Source: Pseudomonas extremorientalis (GTDB lineage: Bacteria > Pseudomonadota > Gammaproteobacteria > Pseudomonadales > Pseudomonadaceae). From it: a stretch of 64,000 bases of DNA. Position 1 is the stretch's first letter. Every line of letters starts with the position of its first letter. Location of the stretch: positions 124,001 to 188,000 of the forward strand of contig NZ_MDGK01000052.1 of the NCBI RefSeq assembly GCF_001870465.1, read 5' to 3'. This document shows positions 34,249-42,521 of the stretch, one piece after another. The notes beneath the pieces were generated by a model that ran no database searches, had not been told where the DNA came from, and worked only from the letters and a program-made list of their open reading frames with translations. Made by a program: the position numbers and the translations under genes.

Positions 34249-36534
34249 TTAAAAATGGAAGCTGGTGGTCAACAGGGCCGTACGACCGGCCGCCTGGTTG
34301 GCGAAGTGTGTCGAGAAGGCCTTGTCGTAGTAAACCTTGTCGGTCAGGTTTTGTACGTTCAGTTGCAGGTCGACGTTCTTGGTCAGTTTGTAGCTGGCCA
34401 TGGCATCGTAGCGGGTGTAGGACGGTACATAGACGGTGTTGCCGGCGTCGCCATAAACCTGGTCGACGTAGAACGCACCGCCACCGAGGGTGAGCTTGGA
34501 GGTGACGTCGTAAGTGGTCCACAGGCTGAAGGTGTTCTTCGGCGTATTCGGCATCTGGTTGCCTTTGTTCGAACCCGCGCTGACGACACCGTTACGCCCG
34601 TTGAGGCCGGATTTGACCAGCTCGCTGTCCAGGTAGCTGTAGCCGGCGAACACTTGCCACTGGTCGGTGATCTTGCCGCTGGCGGACAGTTCCAGGCCGT
34701 CGACCTGGGATTCGCCGGCGTTCTGATAGGTGAGCGCGTCCACGAGGATGCGCGTGTTTTTCTTTTCGGTGCGGAACACCGCAGCGGTGAGGGACAGGCG
34801 ATCGTGGAACAGGTCCCACTTGGTGCCCAACTCGTAGTTGACGGTTTCTTCGGGCTGCAGGTCGCTGGTGGCGGCACCGGCTGAGAGTGGGTTGCCGTCC
34901 GACCCTTCACCGACCAGGCCACCGGCAGGTGTCGCCGATGTGGCGTAGGACGCATAGATGCTGGCGTTTTCCACTGGCTTCCAGACCAGGCCGGCCTGCC
35001 AGTTGAAGAACTGGCTGTCTTCCTTGATTTTGCTGCGGCCGGTGGCCGAGTCGGTGTTGGCCACGGTGTCGAAGGTGTCGTAGCGCAGGCCGACGTTCAG
35101 CAACCATTTGGGGTCCAGCTCGATGGTGTCGAACACATAGGCGCCACGGCTGGTGGCCTTGGTGGCGGTGCCGTAGTAGTTGCGGGCGATGCTGCCGGTC
35201 CAGGCGTCATCCGGGTTCGGATTGCTCAGGGAGGTGCACTGGCCGCCCAGGCTGCCTTTGGCCACGGTGCACACTGGGTTGGCGTTGGGGCTGATGGTGT
35301 AGCTGCTGACGCGGGTTTCTTCACCGGTGAACTCCAGGCCGGTGGAGTAGCTGTGCTTGAAACCCAGGGCCTGGAACGTGCCGAACAGGTCGGTCTGGTT
35401 GGTGGTGGTGGTCGTGGTCGAAACCCGGCTATTGGCGCGACGCCACACGGTGCCGTAGCGGTTGACGTTGAACTTGCTGTCGTCCGGCTGGGTAAGAATG
35501 TAATCCTGGCCGGTGCTGCCATGGCGCAGGGTGTTTTTCAGCGTCATGGTGTCGTTCAGGTCGTGCTCGATGGAGAACGTACTGATATCGGCGCGGGTCT
35601 TGCGGAAGTCGCGGTCCTTCAAACCGTAGAAATTATTGCTGTCGCCGCCATCGTTGGGCTTGTCATGCACATGGGCGGTGGCGGTCGACGAACCATAGCC
35701 GTAGGGAATCCCCGAATCCGGCAGGTCGTTGCTTTCCAGGTGGTAGTAGCTGAGGTTGACGCGGGTCGGGGTACCCAGGCCAAAGGTCAGCGACGGTGCC
35801 ACGCCCCAACGGTCGTAATTGACCGCGTCGCGGCCAGCCACGTTCTGTTCATGGCTCATCAGGTTCAGGCGGAACGCGGCGCTGTCATCGAGGAACTGGC
35901 GGTTTACGTCGAGTACGTAGCGGCGGGTCTGGTCGGAACCGTAGGTGAAGCCGCCGTTGGTGAAGTCCCGCGCTTGTGGGGTCTTGCTCACCAGGTTGAG
36001 GCTGCCGCCGGCTGAACCGCGACCGCCGAACGAAGAGTTCGGGCCTTTGCTGACTTCAATCGACTCGATGTCGAAGATCTCACGGCTCTGGCCACCGGTG
36101 TCGCGCACGCCGTCCAGGTAGGTGTCGCCCTGGGCATCAAAACCGCGGATGAACGGGCGGTCGCCCTGGGGGTTGCCGCCTTCGCCCGCGCCAAAGGTGA
36201 TGCCCGGCACGGTGCGCAAGGCATCCTGCAACGAGGTGGCGGCGGTGTCCTTGAGGACTTGTTGCGGCACCACGGTGACCGAGCGCGGGGTATCCACCAG
36301 CGGTGCGGTGTATTTCTGCGACGAGGCTTTTTCGACCTGGTAGGAGGTGTTGTCCTGCGCTTCCCCGGTGATGCTGGTGGCGCCCAGGGAAATGCTGTTG
36401 CGCTGGCCTTTTTGTTCAGTGTCTTCGGCAGCTTGTGCCAGATGGGCGACAGAGCTGGCGCTGAGGGCAACGCCGATGGCTGAAGCCAGCATGCGTGGTG
36501 AACCGGCAGGTATTTTTGTAGTGGTGCGCGACAT
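34249..36534 (-). CDS. piuA: TonB-dependent catecholate-siderophore receptor PiuA
   Basis: An outer-membrane gated porin of 761 residues that should import catecholate iron complexes (PiuA also admits siderophore-antibiotic conjugates in P. aeruginosa). It has a signal peptide ending near AQAAED. A plug domain follows (about 75-200, with TPRSVTVVPQQVL and GDRPFIRGFDAQGDTYLDGVRD). The 22-strand barrel ends with the canonical C-terminal Phe (TTSFHF). ATG 36534 follows AAAGGA at 7 nt; a longer in-frame start at 36597 was rejected. It is divergent from piuC, with a candidate Fur site between. Confidence 0.94.
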   Translation of the reverse strand: MSRTTTKIPAGSPRMLASAIGVALSASSVAHLAQAAEDTEQKGQRNSISLGATSITGEAQDNTSYQVEKASSQKYTAPLVDTPRSVTVVPQQVLKDTAATSLQDALRTVPGITFGAGEGGNPQGDRPFIRGFDAQGDTYLDGVRDTGGQSREIFDIESIEVSKGPNSSFGGRGSAGGSLNLVSKTPQARDFTNGGFTYGSDQTRRYVLDVNRQFLDDSAAFRLNLMSHEQNVAGRDAVNYDRWGVAPSLTFGLGTPTRVNLSYYHLESNDLPDSGIPYGYGSSTATAHVHDKPNDGGDSNNFYGLKDRDFRKTRADISTFSIEHDLNDTMTLKNTLRHGSTGQDYILTQPDDSKFNVNRYGTVWRRANSRVSTTTTTTNQTDLFGTFQALGFKHSYSTGLEFTGEETRVSSYTISPNANPVCTVAKGSLGGQCTSLSNPNPDDAWTGSIARNYYGTATKATSRGAYVFDTIELDPKWLLNVGLRYDTFDTVANTDSATGRSKIKEDSQFFNWQAGLVWKPVENASIYASYATSATPAGGLVGEGSDGNPLSAGAATSDLQPEETVNYELGTKWDLFHDRLSLTAAVFRTEKKNTRILVDALTYQNAGESQVDGLELSASGKITDQWQVFAGYSYLDSELVKSGLNGRNGVVSAGSNKGNQMPNTPKNTFSLWTTYDVTSKLTLGGGAFYVDQVYGDAGNTVYVPSYTRYDAMASYKLTKNVDLQLNVQNLTDKVYYDKAFSTHFANQAAGRTALLTTSFHF

Positions 36535-36590
36535 GACGTGTCCTTTCCCCAAGGATGTGAGGTCGCGGAATATAGGGCGAACAAGACTTT

Positions 36591-36611
36591 CTATCAATTG
36601 CGATAAATTGC
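36591..36611. promoter_or_regulatory. Candidate Fur box between piuA and piuC
   Basis: The AT-rich stretch CTATCAATTGCGATAAATTGC sits 57 bp upstream of piuA and roughly 130 bp upstream of piuC. It contains GATAAAT/ATCAATT-type hexamers resembling the Fur consensus. The match is imperfect; the assignment rests on context too. Confidence 0.4.
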
Positions 36612-36739
36612 TAATTGCACTGAATTTACATTCTTTACACTTTTTGCTTACGGTTTTTACGATCTCGTTCGTCCTGGCGTTTTACAGGGCGGATAAGAAT
36701 CAATACCATTGGCGCCTCTCTGAATTCAGGTACTGCCCC

Positions 36740-37420
36740 ATGCTGCTGCACATCCCCGGCCTGTTCTCTCGTGAGGAGGTGCAGCGCATCCGCCAGGCCC
36801 TGGAAAACGCCGAGTGGGCCGACGGTAAAATCACCGCCGGGCACCAGTCCGCCAAGGCCAAGCACAACCTGCAATTGCCCGAGGGCCACCCGCTGGCCAA
36901 GGAAATCGGCGCGGCGATGCTTGAACGGCTTTGGCAGAACCCGCTGTTTATGTCAGCGGCGTTACCGCACAAGGTGTTTCCGCCGCTGCTCAATTGCTAC
37001 ACGGCGGGCGGCAGTTTCGACTTTCATATCGACAACGCCGTGCGCCAACCCAAGGGCAGCCACGAGCGGGTCCGCACCGACCTGTCATCGACGCTGTTCT
37101 TCAGCGACCCGGACGAATACGACGGCGGCGAACTGGAAATCCAGGACACTTTCGGCCTGCAGCGCGTGAAGCTGCCGGCCGGCGACATGGTGCTGTACCC
37201 CGGCTCCAGCCTGCACAAAGTCAACGCCGTGACCCGTGGCGCACGCTACGCCTCGTTCTTCTGGACCCAGAGCCTGGTACGTGAAGACAGCCAGCGCACC
37301 CTGCTGTTTGAAATGGACGGTGCGATCCAGCAACTGACCGCCGATGTGCCTGACCACCCCGCGCTGATTCAACTCACCGGTACGTATCACAACCTGTTGC
37401 GCCGTTGGGTCGAGGTCTGA
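36740..37420 (+). CDS. piuC: Fe(II)/2-oxoglutarate-dependent dioxygenase PiuC (PKHD-type hydroxylase)
   Basis: A 226-residue oxygenase of the PiuC/YbiX family, linked with PiuA in iron uptake. The iron ligands are His96 and Asp98 (FDFHIDNAV) and His159 (GSSLHKV), and the 2-oxoglutarate Arg is R169 (GARYASFFW). The N-terminus MLLHIPGLFSREEV is that of the family; the in-frame extension upstream to 36347 crosses the promoter and the start of piuA and was rejected. Its stop codon is one base from the Sel1 gene. The physiological substrate is not known. Confidence 0.93.
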   Translation: MLLHIPGLFSREEVQRIRQALENAEWADGKITAGHQSAKAKHNLQLPEGHPLAKEIGAAMLERLWQNPLFMSAALPHKVFPPLLNCYTAGGSFDFHIDNAVRQPKGSHERVRTDLSSTLFFSDPDEYDGGELEIQDTFGLQRVKLPAGDMVLYPGSSLHKVNAVTRGARYASFFWTQSLVREDSQRTLLFEMDGAIQQLTADVPDHPALIQLTGTYHNLLRRWVEV

Positions 37421-37421
37421 C

Positions 37422-38171
37422 ATGGGCTTTTTATTGCGTCGGGAAGAGGTGCTCAACGTTGAGCAACTGCAAGCGATGCTCGACGATTCCCCCGTGCGCG
37501 CTGCCCAGGCAATCCTGATGGCGGCGAAGGAAGGAGTGGTCGATGCCCAGGCGTTGCTCGGGCAAATCCTGCTCGAAGGGCGCGGCATCGCACGCGATGA
37601 GACACTGGCCTTGCGCTGGTTCCAGATCGCCGCGCACAGCGGGCATTTGATGGCCCGCAACATGGTTGGGCGTTGCCGCGAGCATGGCTGGGGATGTGAT
37701 GTCGATGAGGCGGCGGCGGCGCGGGAATATCGGGCGGCTGCCGACGCAGGGTTGGATTGGGGGCAGTACAACTACGCCAATCTGCTGGCCACGGGGCGCG
37801 GTGTCGCCGAGGACCAACGACAAGCATTGGCCTGTTATCGCCGGGCGGCCGAGCAGGGGCATGCCAAGTCGATGAACCTGCTGGGGCGTTACCTGGAAGA
37901 TGGTCGGTTCTGCCCACAGGACCTGGACGCCGCTGTGGACTGGTATCGACGCTCAGCCGAGGCCGGTGATTTTCGCGGGCAGTTCAGCTATGCGGCGGTG
38001 CTGGCCGACAGAGGTCAGATCGACGCGGCGCTGGAATGGTTGCGCAAGGCGTTGGCGGGCGGGAACCTGAAGTTCTTGCGGGTGGCGCACAAGGCCCTGG
38101 TAGCGGCGAATGATCCGCGGATCCGGGCGATGGCCGGTGCCTATCAACAACGCGCGGTAAGCCTTTCTTGA
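37422..38171 (+). CDS. Sel1-repeat (SLR/TPR-like) protein
   Basis: A 249-residue soluble protein with several Sel1-like repeats of about 36 residues (for example ARNMVGRCREHGWGCDVDEA, QYNYANLLATGRGVAEDQRQ, SMNLLGRYLEDGRFCPQDLD). These form a helical protein-protein interaction scaffold. It follows piuC after one base with GAGG upstream, so it is part of the same operon. In P. aeruginosa a similar gene follows piuC (recalled as PA4516). Its role in iron uptake is unproven. Confidence 0.88.
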   Translation: MGFLLRREEVLNVEQLQAMLDDSPVRAAQAILMAAKEGVVDAQALLGQILLEGRGIARDETLALRWFQIAAHSGHLMARNMVGRCREHGWGCDVDEAAAAREYRAAADAGLDWGQYNYANLLATGRGVAEDQRQALACYRRAAEQGHAKSMNLLGRYLEDGRFCPQDLDAAVDWYRRSAEAGDFRGQFSYAAVLADRGQIDAALEWLRKALAGGNLKFLRVAHKALVAANDPRIRAMAGAYQQRAVSLS

Positions 38172-38177
38172 GGTGTA

Positions 38178-38207
38178 AAAAAACCCATGACATGTCATGG
38201 GTTTTTT
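38178..38207. terminator. Bidirectional terminator between the Sel1 gene and speC
   Basis: A perfect palindrome (AACCCATGACA / TGTCATGGGTT) is flanked by A-runs on the left and T-runs on the right. It lies between convergent genes and works for both strands. Confidence 0.92.
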
Positions 38208-38220
38208 ATGTGCGGCCGTT

Positions 38221-39384
38221 TTACACGTAGAACGATTTCAGTGGCGGAAAGCCATTGAACTCAACCGCGCTGTAGCTGGTGGTGTACGCACCGGTCGACA
38301 GCCAGTACAAGCGGTCACCAATCGCCAGGTTCAGCGGCAGGCCGTATTTGTAGTTTTCGTACATGATGTCGGCGCTGTCGCAGGTGGGACCTGCGATGAC
38401 CACTTCTTCCATCTCGCCTTTCTTCTCGGTCCAGATCGGGAACTTGATGGCTTCGTCCATGGTTTCGATCAGGCCGGAGAACTTGCCCACGTCCGTGTAC
38501 ACCCAACGCTCGACGGCAGTACGGGATTTACGTGCAACCAATACCACTTCACTGACCAGGATACCGGCGTTGGCGATCAACGAACGGCCCGGCTCCAGAA
38601 TGATTTCCGGCAGGTCGTCGCCGAAATCTTCCTTGAGGAAGCGGATGATTTCTTCGGCGTAGGTTTCCAGGCTGTTGGTGCGGGTGATGTAGTTGGCCGG
38701 GAAGCCGCCGCCCATGTTGATCAGCTTGAGGTGGATGCCGTCTTCTTCTTTCAGGCGCTCGAAGATCACTTTGACCTTGGCGATCGCCGCGTCCCATACG
38801 CTGATGTCGCGCTGCTGCGAACCGACATGGAACGAGATGCCGTACGGCACCAGGCCCAGGTCGCGGGCGAGGATCAGCAGGTCCATGGCCATGTCCGTCT
38901 GGCAGCCGAATTTGCGCGACAGCGGCCAGTCAGCCGTGGTCGAGCCTTCGGTGAGGATACGCACATACACTTTCGAACCCGGCGCGGCCTTGGCGATGTT
39001 GCGCAAGTCGGCTTCGGAGTCGGTGGAGAACAGGCGTACGCCCTTATCAAAGAAGTAGCGGATGTCCTTGGACTTCTTGATGGTGTTGCCGTAGCTGATA
39101 CGGTCAGGGCTGACGCCGCGGCCCAGTACCTTGTCCAGCTCGTAGATCGAAGCGATGTCGAAGCTCGAGCCTTTGTCCTTGAGCAGGTCAATGATCTCGA
39201 CGGCCGGGTTGGCCTTGACCGCGTAATAGACCTTGGCGAATTCGAAACCGGCGCGCAGGTCATCGTAGGCCTGGCTGATCATCGCGGTGTCGATCACCAC
39301 GAACGGGGTTTCTTGCTTGTCGGCGAACGCCTTCATTTTGTCAAAAGTGGCGCGCGCGAAATAATCTTCGACGTTGATCGACAT
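38221..39384 (-). CDS. speC: Ornithine decarboxylase (PLP fold III)
   Basis: SpeC decarboxylates ornithine to putrescine, the entry to polyamine synthesis. The 387-residue product is of the alanine-racemase-fold (eukaryote-like) type rather than the large E. coli fold I enzyme. PLP Lys57 lies in KVYYAVKANP. The phosphate-binding glycine loop is NMGGGFPANY and the C-terminal active-site Cys lies in GPTCDSADIM. ATG 39384 follows AGGAG at 9 nt; the in-frame extension to 39405 was rejected. Upstream is a long structured leader with a terminator-like hairpin. Regulation by attenuation or polyamines is a possibility, not shown. Confidence 0.95.
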   Translation of the reverse strand: MSINVEDYFARATFDKMKAFADKQETPFVVIDTAMISQAYDDLRAGFEFAKVYYAVKANPAVEIIDLLKDKGSSFDIASIYELDKVLGRGVSPDRISYGNTIKKSKDIRYFFDKGVRLFSTDSEADLRNIAKAAPGSKVYVRILTEGSTTADWPLSRKFGCQTDMAMDLLILARDLGLVPYGISFHVGSQQRDISVWDAAIAKVKVIFERLKEEDGIHLKLINMGGGFPANYITRTNSLETYAEEIIRFLKEDFGDDLPEIILEPGRSLIANAGILVSEVVLVARKSRTAVERWVYTDVGKFSGLIETMDEAIKFPIWTEKKGEMEEVVIAGPTCDSADIMYENYKYGLPLNLAIGDRLYWLSTGAYTTSYSAVEFNGFPPLKSFYV

Positions 39385-39415
39385 GCTGGGAACTCCTAAG
39401 GGCAAACTGATTTAG

Positions 39416-39615
39416 TCAATGGGTGCAAATGAACGTCCTCCGTATCCCCACTTTGGTTCGCCTACTTCCCAAGGCATGTCGCCGAAAGCAAAAAGGCCAT
39501 GGGATCAACCGCTTCCCTTGGCCTTGCTGTCTCGTCGTCAGTACTTGAGCCGGATGGATCGTTTCCAGCATGGACGTTCGGCGCGAACTTTAGGACGTGA
39601 GGGGCTTGAGATCAA
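39416..39615 (-). promoter_or_regulatory. speC promoter and 5' leader with a short leader ORF
   Basis: A promoter can be read on the minus strand: TTGATC (39610-39615), 17-bp spacer, TAAAGT (39587-39592). The transcript would then begin near 39580, about 195 nt before the speC start. The first bases GAACGTCC (39572-39579) are perfectly complementary to GGACGTTC at 39431-39438, and the two enclose the hairpin at 39493-39525. A 51-codon ORF starts at ATG 39571 and stops at 39416; it begins about 9 nt from the predicted RNA start and has no ribosome site. Whether it is translated is unknown. Confidence 0.4.
39490..39525 (-). terminator. Terminator-like hairpin inside the speC leader
   Basis: On the minus strand AAGGCCA-A-GGGA pairs with TCCC-A-TGGCCTT around a 9-nt loop and runs into TTTTT. 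It lies about 105 nt before the speC ATG and inside the putative leader ORF. It could be an attenuator or the end of a small RNA of about 90 nt. Confidence 0.55.
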
Positions 39616-39750
39616 CTAAAAATGTCGCGTTTTTGCACGCGTTCGTCGCGCGAACCCGTGCAGCTACTTATGTAACCGACCGGTGTGACGGAATGATGTT
39701 CCCCGAATGGGGCAAATCAGCGGGATTTCCTTGGCCCACCATAGAGCCAA

Positions 39751-39780
39751 ATGTGGGAGGGGGCCTGCCCCCTCCCACAT
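39751..39780. repeat. REP hairpin downstream of the opuC-type operon
   Basis: A perfect 14-bp stem ATGTGGGAGGGGGC / GCCCCCTCCCACAT closes on a 2-nt centre. It lies 17 bp past the opuCA stop. The remaining sequence between this element and the predicted speC promoter shows no gene. Confidence 0.8.
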
Positions 39781-39796
39781 GTTGACCTGTGTTGTG

Positions 39797-40954
39797 TCAG
39801 GCCAACGCAGTTTCAGCTGGTGACACGATACTGGTCTTGCCCCCACGCGACTTACCAGAGCTCAGGTACTCGGCAATCGACTCCTGGGTCACTTCCCCGA
39901 GGAACACCCGTTCCGCATCCATCACCGGCAACCACGAGCGGTTGAACTCGTACATGCGTGACAGCAGGATGCGCAAATGCTCGTCGTACGCCGCCGTGGC
40001 GTTGAACTCGCGCAGATACTGGCCGCAGGTGCCGGTCTGACGGTGCAGGTCGCGACGGCGTACATAACCCAGCGCCTTGTTCTCGGCACAAGTGACGACC
40101 ACATAGCGGCGGTCGGTTTCGTCCATCAGCTCCAGGGCATCGGCCACCGGGGTCTCCGGGCTCACCGACGGCGCGTTGTCCGCAGCATCCTCGGCCTTCA
40201 CCAGCAGCAGACGCTTGAGGGTGCTGTCCTGGCCCACGAAGTTGCTGACGAACTCGTCGGCAGGGTGCGCCAGCAGCGTGTCCGGATGGTCGATCTGCAG
40301 CAATTTGCCGGCACGGAAGATGGCGATCTTGTCACCCAGCTTGATGGCCTCGTCGATGTCGTGGCTGACCATGATCACGGTCTTGTTCAGCGCGCGCTGC
40401 ATCTCGAAGAATTCGTTCTGAATCATCTCGCGGTTGATCGGGTCGACTGCGCCGAACGGCTCGTCCATCAGCAGCAGCGGCGCATCGGCCGCCAGTGCGC
40501 GGATCACGCCGATGCGCTGTTGCTGGCCACCGGACAGCTCACGCGGGTAGCGATGCAGGTACTGTTTGGGTTCCAGCTTGATCATGCTCATCAACTCGCG
40601 GGCGCGGTCGTGGCATTTCTGCTTGTCCCAGCCGAGCAGCTTGGGCACCACCACGATGTTTTCTTCGATGGTCATGTTCGGGAACAGGCCGATCTGCTGG
40701 ATCACATAACCGATGTTGCGGCGCAGGGTCACTTCGTCGAGATCGGTGGTGTCTTCGCCATTGATCAGGATCTTGCCCGAGGTGGGCTTGATCAGGCGGT
40801 TGATCATTTTCAGCGTGGTGCTCTTGCCGCAACCCGATGGGCCGAGGAACACACAAATCTCGCCTTCGTTGACGGTCAGGCTTACATCGTTCACGGCCGT
40901 TACAGTCTTGCCGTTGCTTTGGAAGGTCTTGGACAGGTTTTGAAGTTCGATCAT
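39797..40954 (-). CDS. opuCA: Glycine betaine/carnitine/choline ABC transporter ATP-binding protein
   Basis: The ATPase of an OpuC-type osmolyte importer, 385 residues. It has Walker A GPSGCGKSTT, the signature LSGGQQQRIGV, Walker B LLLMDEPFGAVD and H-loop SHDIDEA. Two C-terminal CBS motifs (about 265-370, with VSPETPVADALELMDETDRR) are the ionic-strength sensing part known in OpuA/OpuC. The ATG overlaps the upstream permease stop (ATGA). It is the last gene of the operon. The exact substrate (betaine, choline or carnitine) cannot be fixed by sequence alone. Confidence 0.9.
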   Translation of the reverse strand: MIELQNLSKTFQSNGKTVTAVNDVSLTVNEGEICVFLGPSGCGKSTTLKMINRLIKPTSGKILINGEDTTDLDEVTLRRNIGYVIQQIGLFPNMTIEENIVVVPKLLGWDKQKCHDRARELMSMIKLEPKQYLHRYPRELSGGQQQRIGVIRALAADAPLLLMDEPFGAVDPINREMIQNEFFEMQRALNKTVIMVSHDIDEAIKLGDKIAIFRAGKLLQIDHPDTLLAHPADEFVSNFVGQDSTLKRLLLVKAEDAADNAPSVSPETPVADALELMDETDRRYVVVTCAENKALGYVRRRDLHRQTGTCGQYLREFNATAAYDEHLRILLSRMYEFNRSWLPVMDAERVFLGEVTQESIAEYLSSGKSRGGKTSIVSPAETALA

Positions 40955-41604
40955 TTGAGCAGTCCTTTTGGAGTCAGCGAGCGTTGCAGCCATTGCAGAA
41001 GCAGGTCGGCGAAGATGGCCAGGAGACTGACCAGCACGGCGCCGACGATCAGCATCGACATGTCGCTGCGGCTGATGGAAGCCAGAATAAGTACACCCAG
41101 GCCACCGGCGCCGATGGTGGCGGCGATGGTCATCACACCGATGTTCATCACTACGGCGGTGCGCACACCGGCGAGAATCACCGGCACGGCGATGGGCAAC
41201 TCGACCATGCGCAGGCGCTGGCCGAAGGTCATGCCGATGCCTTTGGCGGCTTCGCGAATGCCAGGCTCCACGCCAGTGAGGGCGAGGTAGGTGTTACGCA
41301 TGATCGGCAACAGGGAGTAGAGGAACACGGCGGTGATCGCCGGCATCGGCCCCAGGCCCTGGCCGAATTTGGAGTAGAACGGTAGCAGCAGGCCGAACAG
41401 GGCGATGGACGGTACGGTCAGCAATACCGTGGCGCTGGCTTGCAGCGGGCCTGCAAGCGTCGGGAAGCGCGTCATCAGGATGCCCAGGGGCACGCCGATC
41501 AGGATCGCGAGGATCACGGCAATGCCGACCAGGGTGATGTGCTGCCCGGTCAGGTGCAGGACTTGGGCCCAATCAAGATGGGAAAAGGCGTTCAGGAATT
41601 CCAT
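40951..41604 (-). CDS. opuCB: Quaternary-amine ABC transporter permease
   Basis: A 217-residue inner-membrane subunit with about six helices (HITLVGIAVILAILIGVPLGIL, MNIGVMTIAATIGAGGLGVLI, MLIVGAVLVSLLAIFADLLLQWL). The cytoplasmic EAA loop, EAAKGIGMTFGQRLRMVELP, couples it to OpuCA. ATG 41604 follows GAGGAG. It overlaps opuCA and follows opuCC by 11 bp. Confidence 0.9.
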   Translation of the reverse strand: MEFLNAFSHLDWAQVLHLTGQHITLVGIAVILAILIGVPLGILMTRFPTLAGPLQASATVLLTVPSIALFGLLLPFYSKFGQGLGPMPAITAVFLYSLLPIMRNTYLALTGVEPGIREAAKGIGMTFGQRLRMVELPIAVPVILAGVRTAVVMNIGVMTIAATIGAGGLGVLILASISRSDMSMLIVGAVLVSLLAIFADLLLQWLQRSLTPKGLLK

Positions 41605-41615
41605 GTCTTCTCCTC

Positions 41616-42512
41616 TTATTGATTGATCGGATGCTGGCGCAGGAAATCGGCGGCAACAGTGGAAGGGCTTTCATGGTCGACGTCGACCCGGGCGTTCAGC
41701 TGGCGCATGGTTTCGTCGTCGAACAGCGCGGCCAGCGGCTTGAGCTCGGCGGCCAGTTGTGGGTGCGCATCCAGATAAACCTGGCGCACCACCGGCGCGG
41801 CGGTGTAGTCGGGGAAGTAATGCTTGTCGTCTTCCAGCAACTTCAATTTGAAGGCATTCAGGCGGCCGTCGGTGGTGTAGACCAAACCGGCGAACACCTG
41901 GCCATTACGCAGCGCGGTATAGACCAGGCCGGCGTCCATCTGCCGGGTGTTCTTGCGGGTCAGGTTCATGTCGTACAGCTTGACCATGCCGGCCAGGCCG
42001 TCGGAACGGTTGGCGAACTCGGTGTCCAGGGCGACCAGGCGTGTGCCTTTGGTTTTTTCCGCCAGGGCCTGGGTCAGGTCGCTGATGCTGTTGATCTGCG
42101 GGAATTCCTTCGCCACGTTCTCCGGCAATGCCAGTGCGTAGGTGTTACTGAAGCGCGATGGAGAAAGCCAGACCAGGCCCTTTTTCGCGTCGAGTTCTTT
42201 CACCCGAGCGTAGGATTGTTCACTGTCGAGTTTCTCGTCGACATGGTTGTAGGCCACCAGCGACACGCCGGTGTATTCCCAGATCAGGTCCAGTTGCCCG
42301 CTTTCCTGGGCACTGCGCGCCAGGTTGCTGCCCAGCCCGCCGGTCACGCGGGTGTCATAGCCCTTGGTGCGCAGGTACTGGGAGGTGATTTCGGCGAGCA
42401 GGGTCTGTTCGGTGAACACCCGGGCGCCGATGCGGATCACCGGTTTTTCGGCGGCTTGTGCAACGCCTGCCAAGAGCAGGACGCAGCTCATTATCAATGT
42501 CAGTTTTTTCAT
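41616..42512 (-). CDS. opuCC: Quaternary-amine ABC transporter substrate-binding protein
   Basis: A 298-residue periplasmic binding protein. The N-terminal signal peptide MKKLTLIMSCVLLLAGVAQA is followed by an OpuAC-type domain (IRIGARVFTEQTLLAEI, LIWEYTGVSLVAY, YALALPENVA, TDGRLNAF). There is no lipobox cysteine, so it is likely soluble in the periplasm. ATG 42512 follows AAGGAACC. Its position between the two permease genes is unusual for an ABC operon but common for the OpuC type. Confidence 0.9.
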   Translation of the reverse strand: MKKLTLIMSCVLLLAGVAQAAEKPVIRIGARVFTEQTLLAEITSQYLRTKGYDTRVTGGLGSNLARSAQESGQLDLIWEYTGVSLVAYNHVDEKLDSEQSYARVKELDAKKGLVWLSPSRFSNTYALALPENVAKEFPQINSISDLTQALAEKTKGTRLVALDTEFANRSDGLAGMVKLYDMNLTRKNTRQMDAGLVYTALRNGQVFAGLVYTTDGRLNAFKLKLLEDDKHYFPDYTAAPVVRQVYLDAHPQLAAELKPLAALFDDETMRQLNARVDVDHESPSTVAADFLRQHPINQ

Positions 42513-42521
42513 ATCGGTTCC

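Noticed and set aside
36347..36739. In-frame N-terminal extension of piuC
   Set aside because: It runs through the start of piuA and the divergent promoter region. The family protein begins at 36740.
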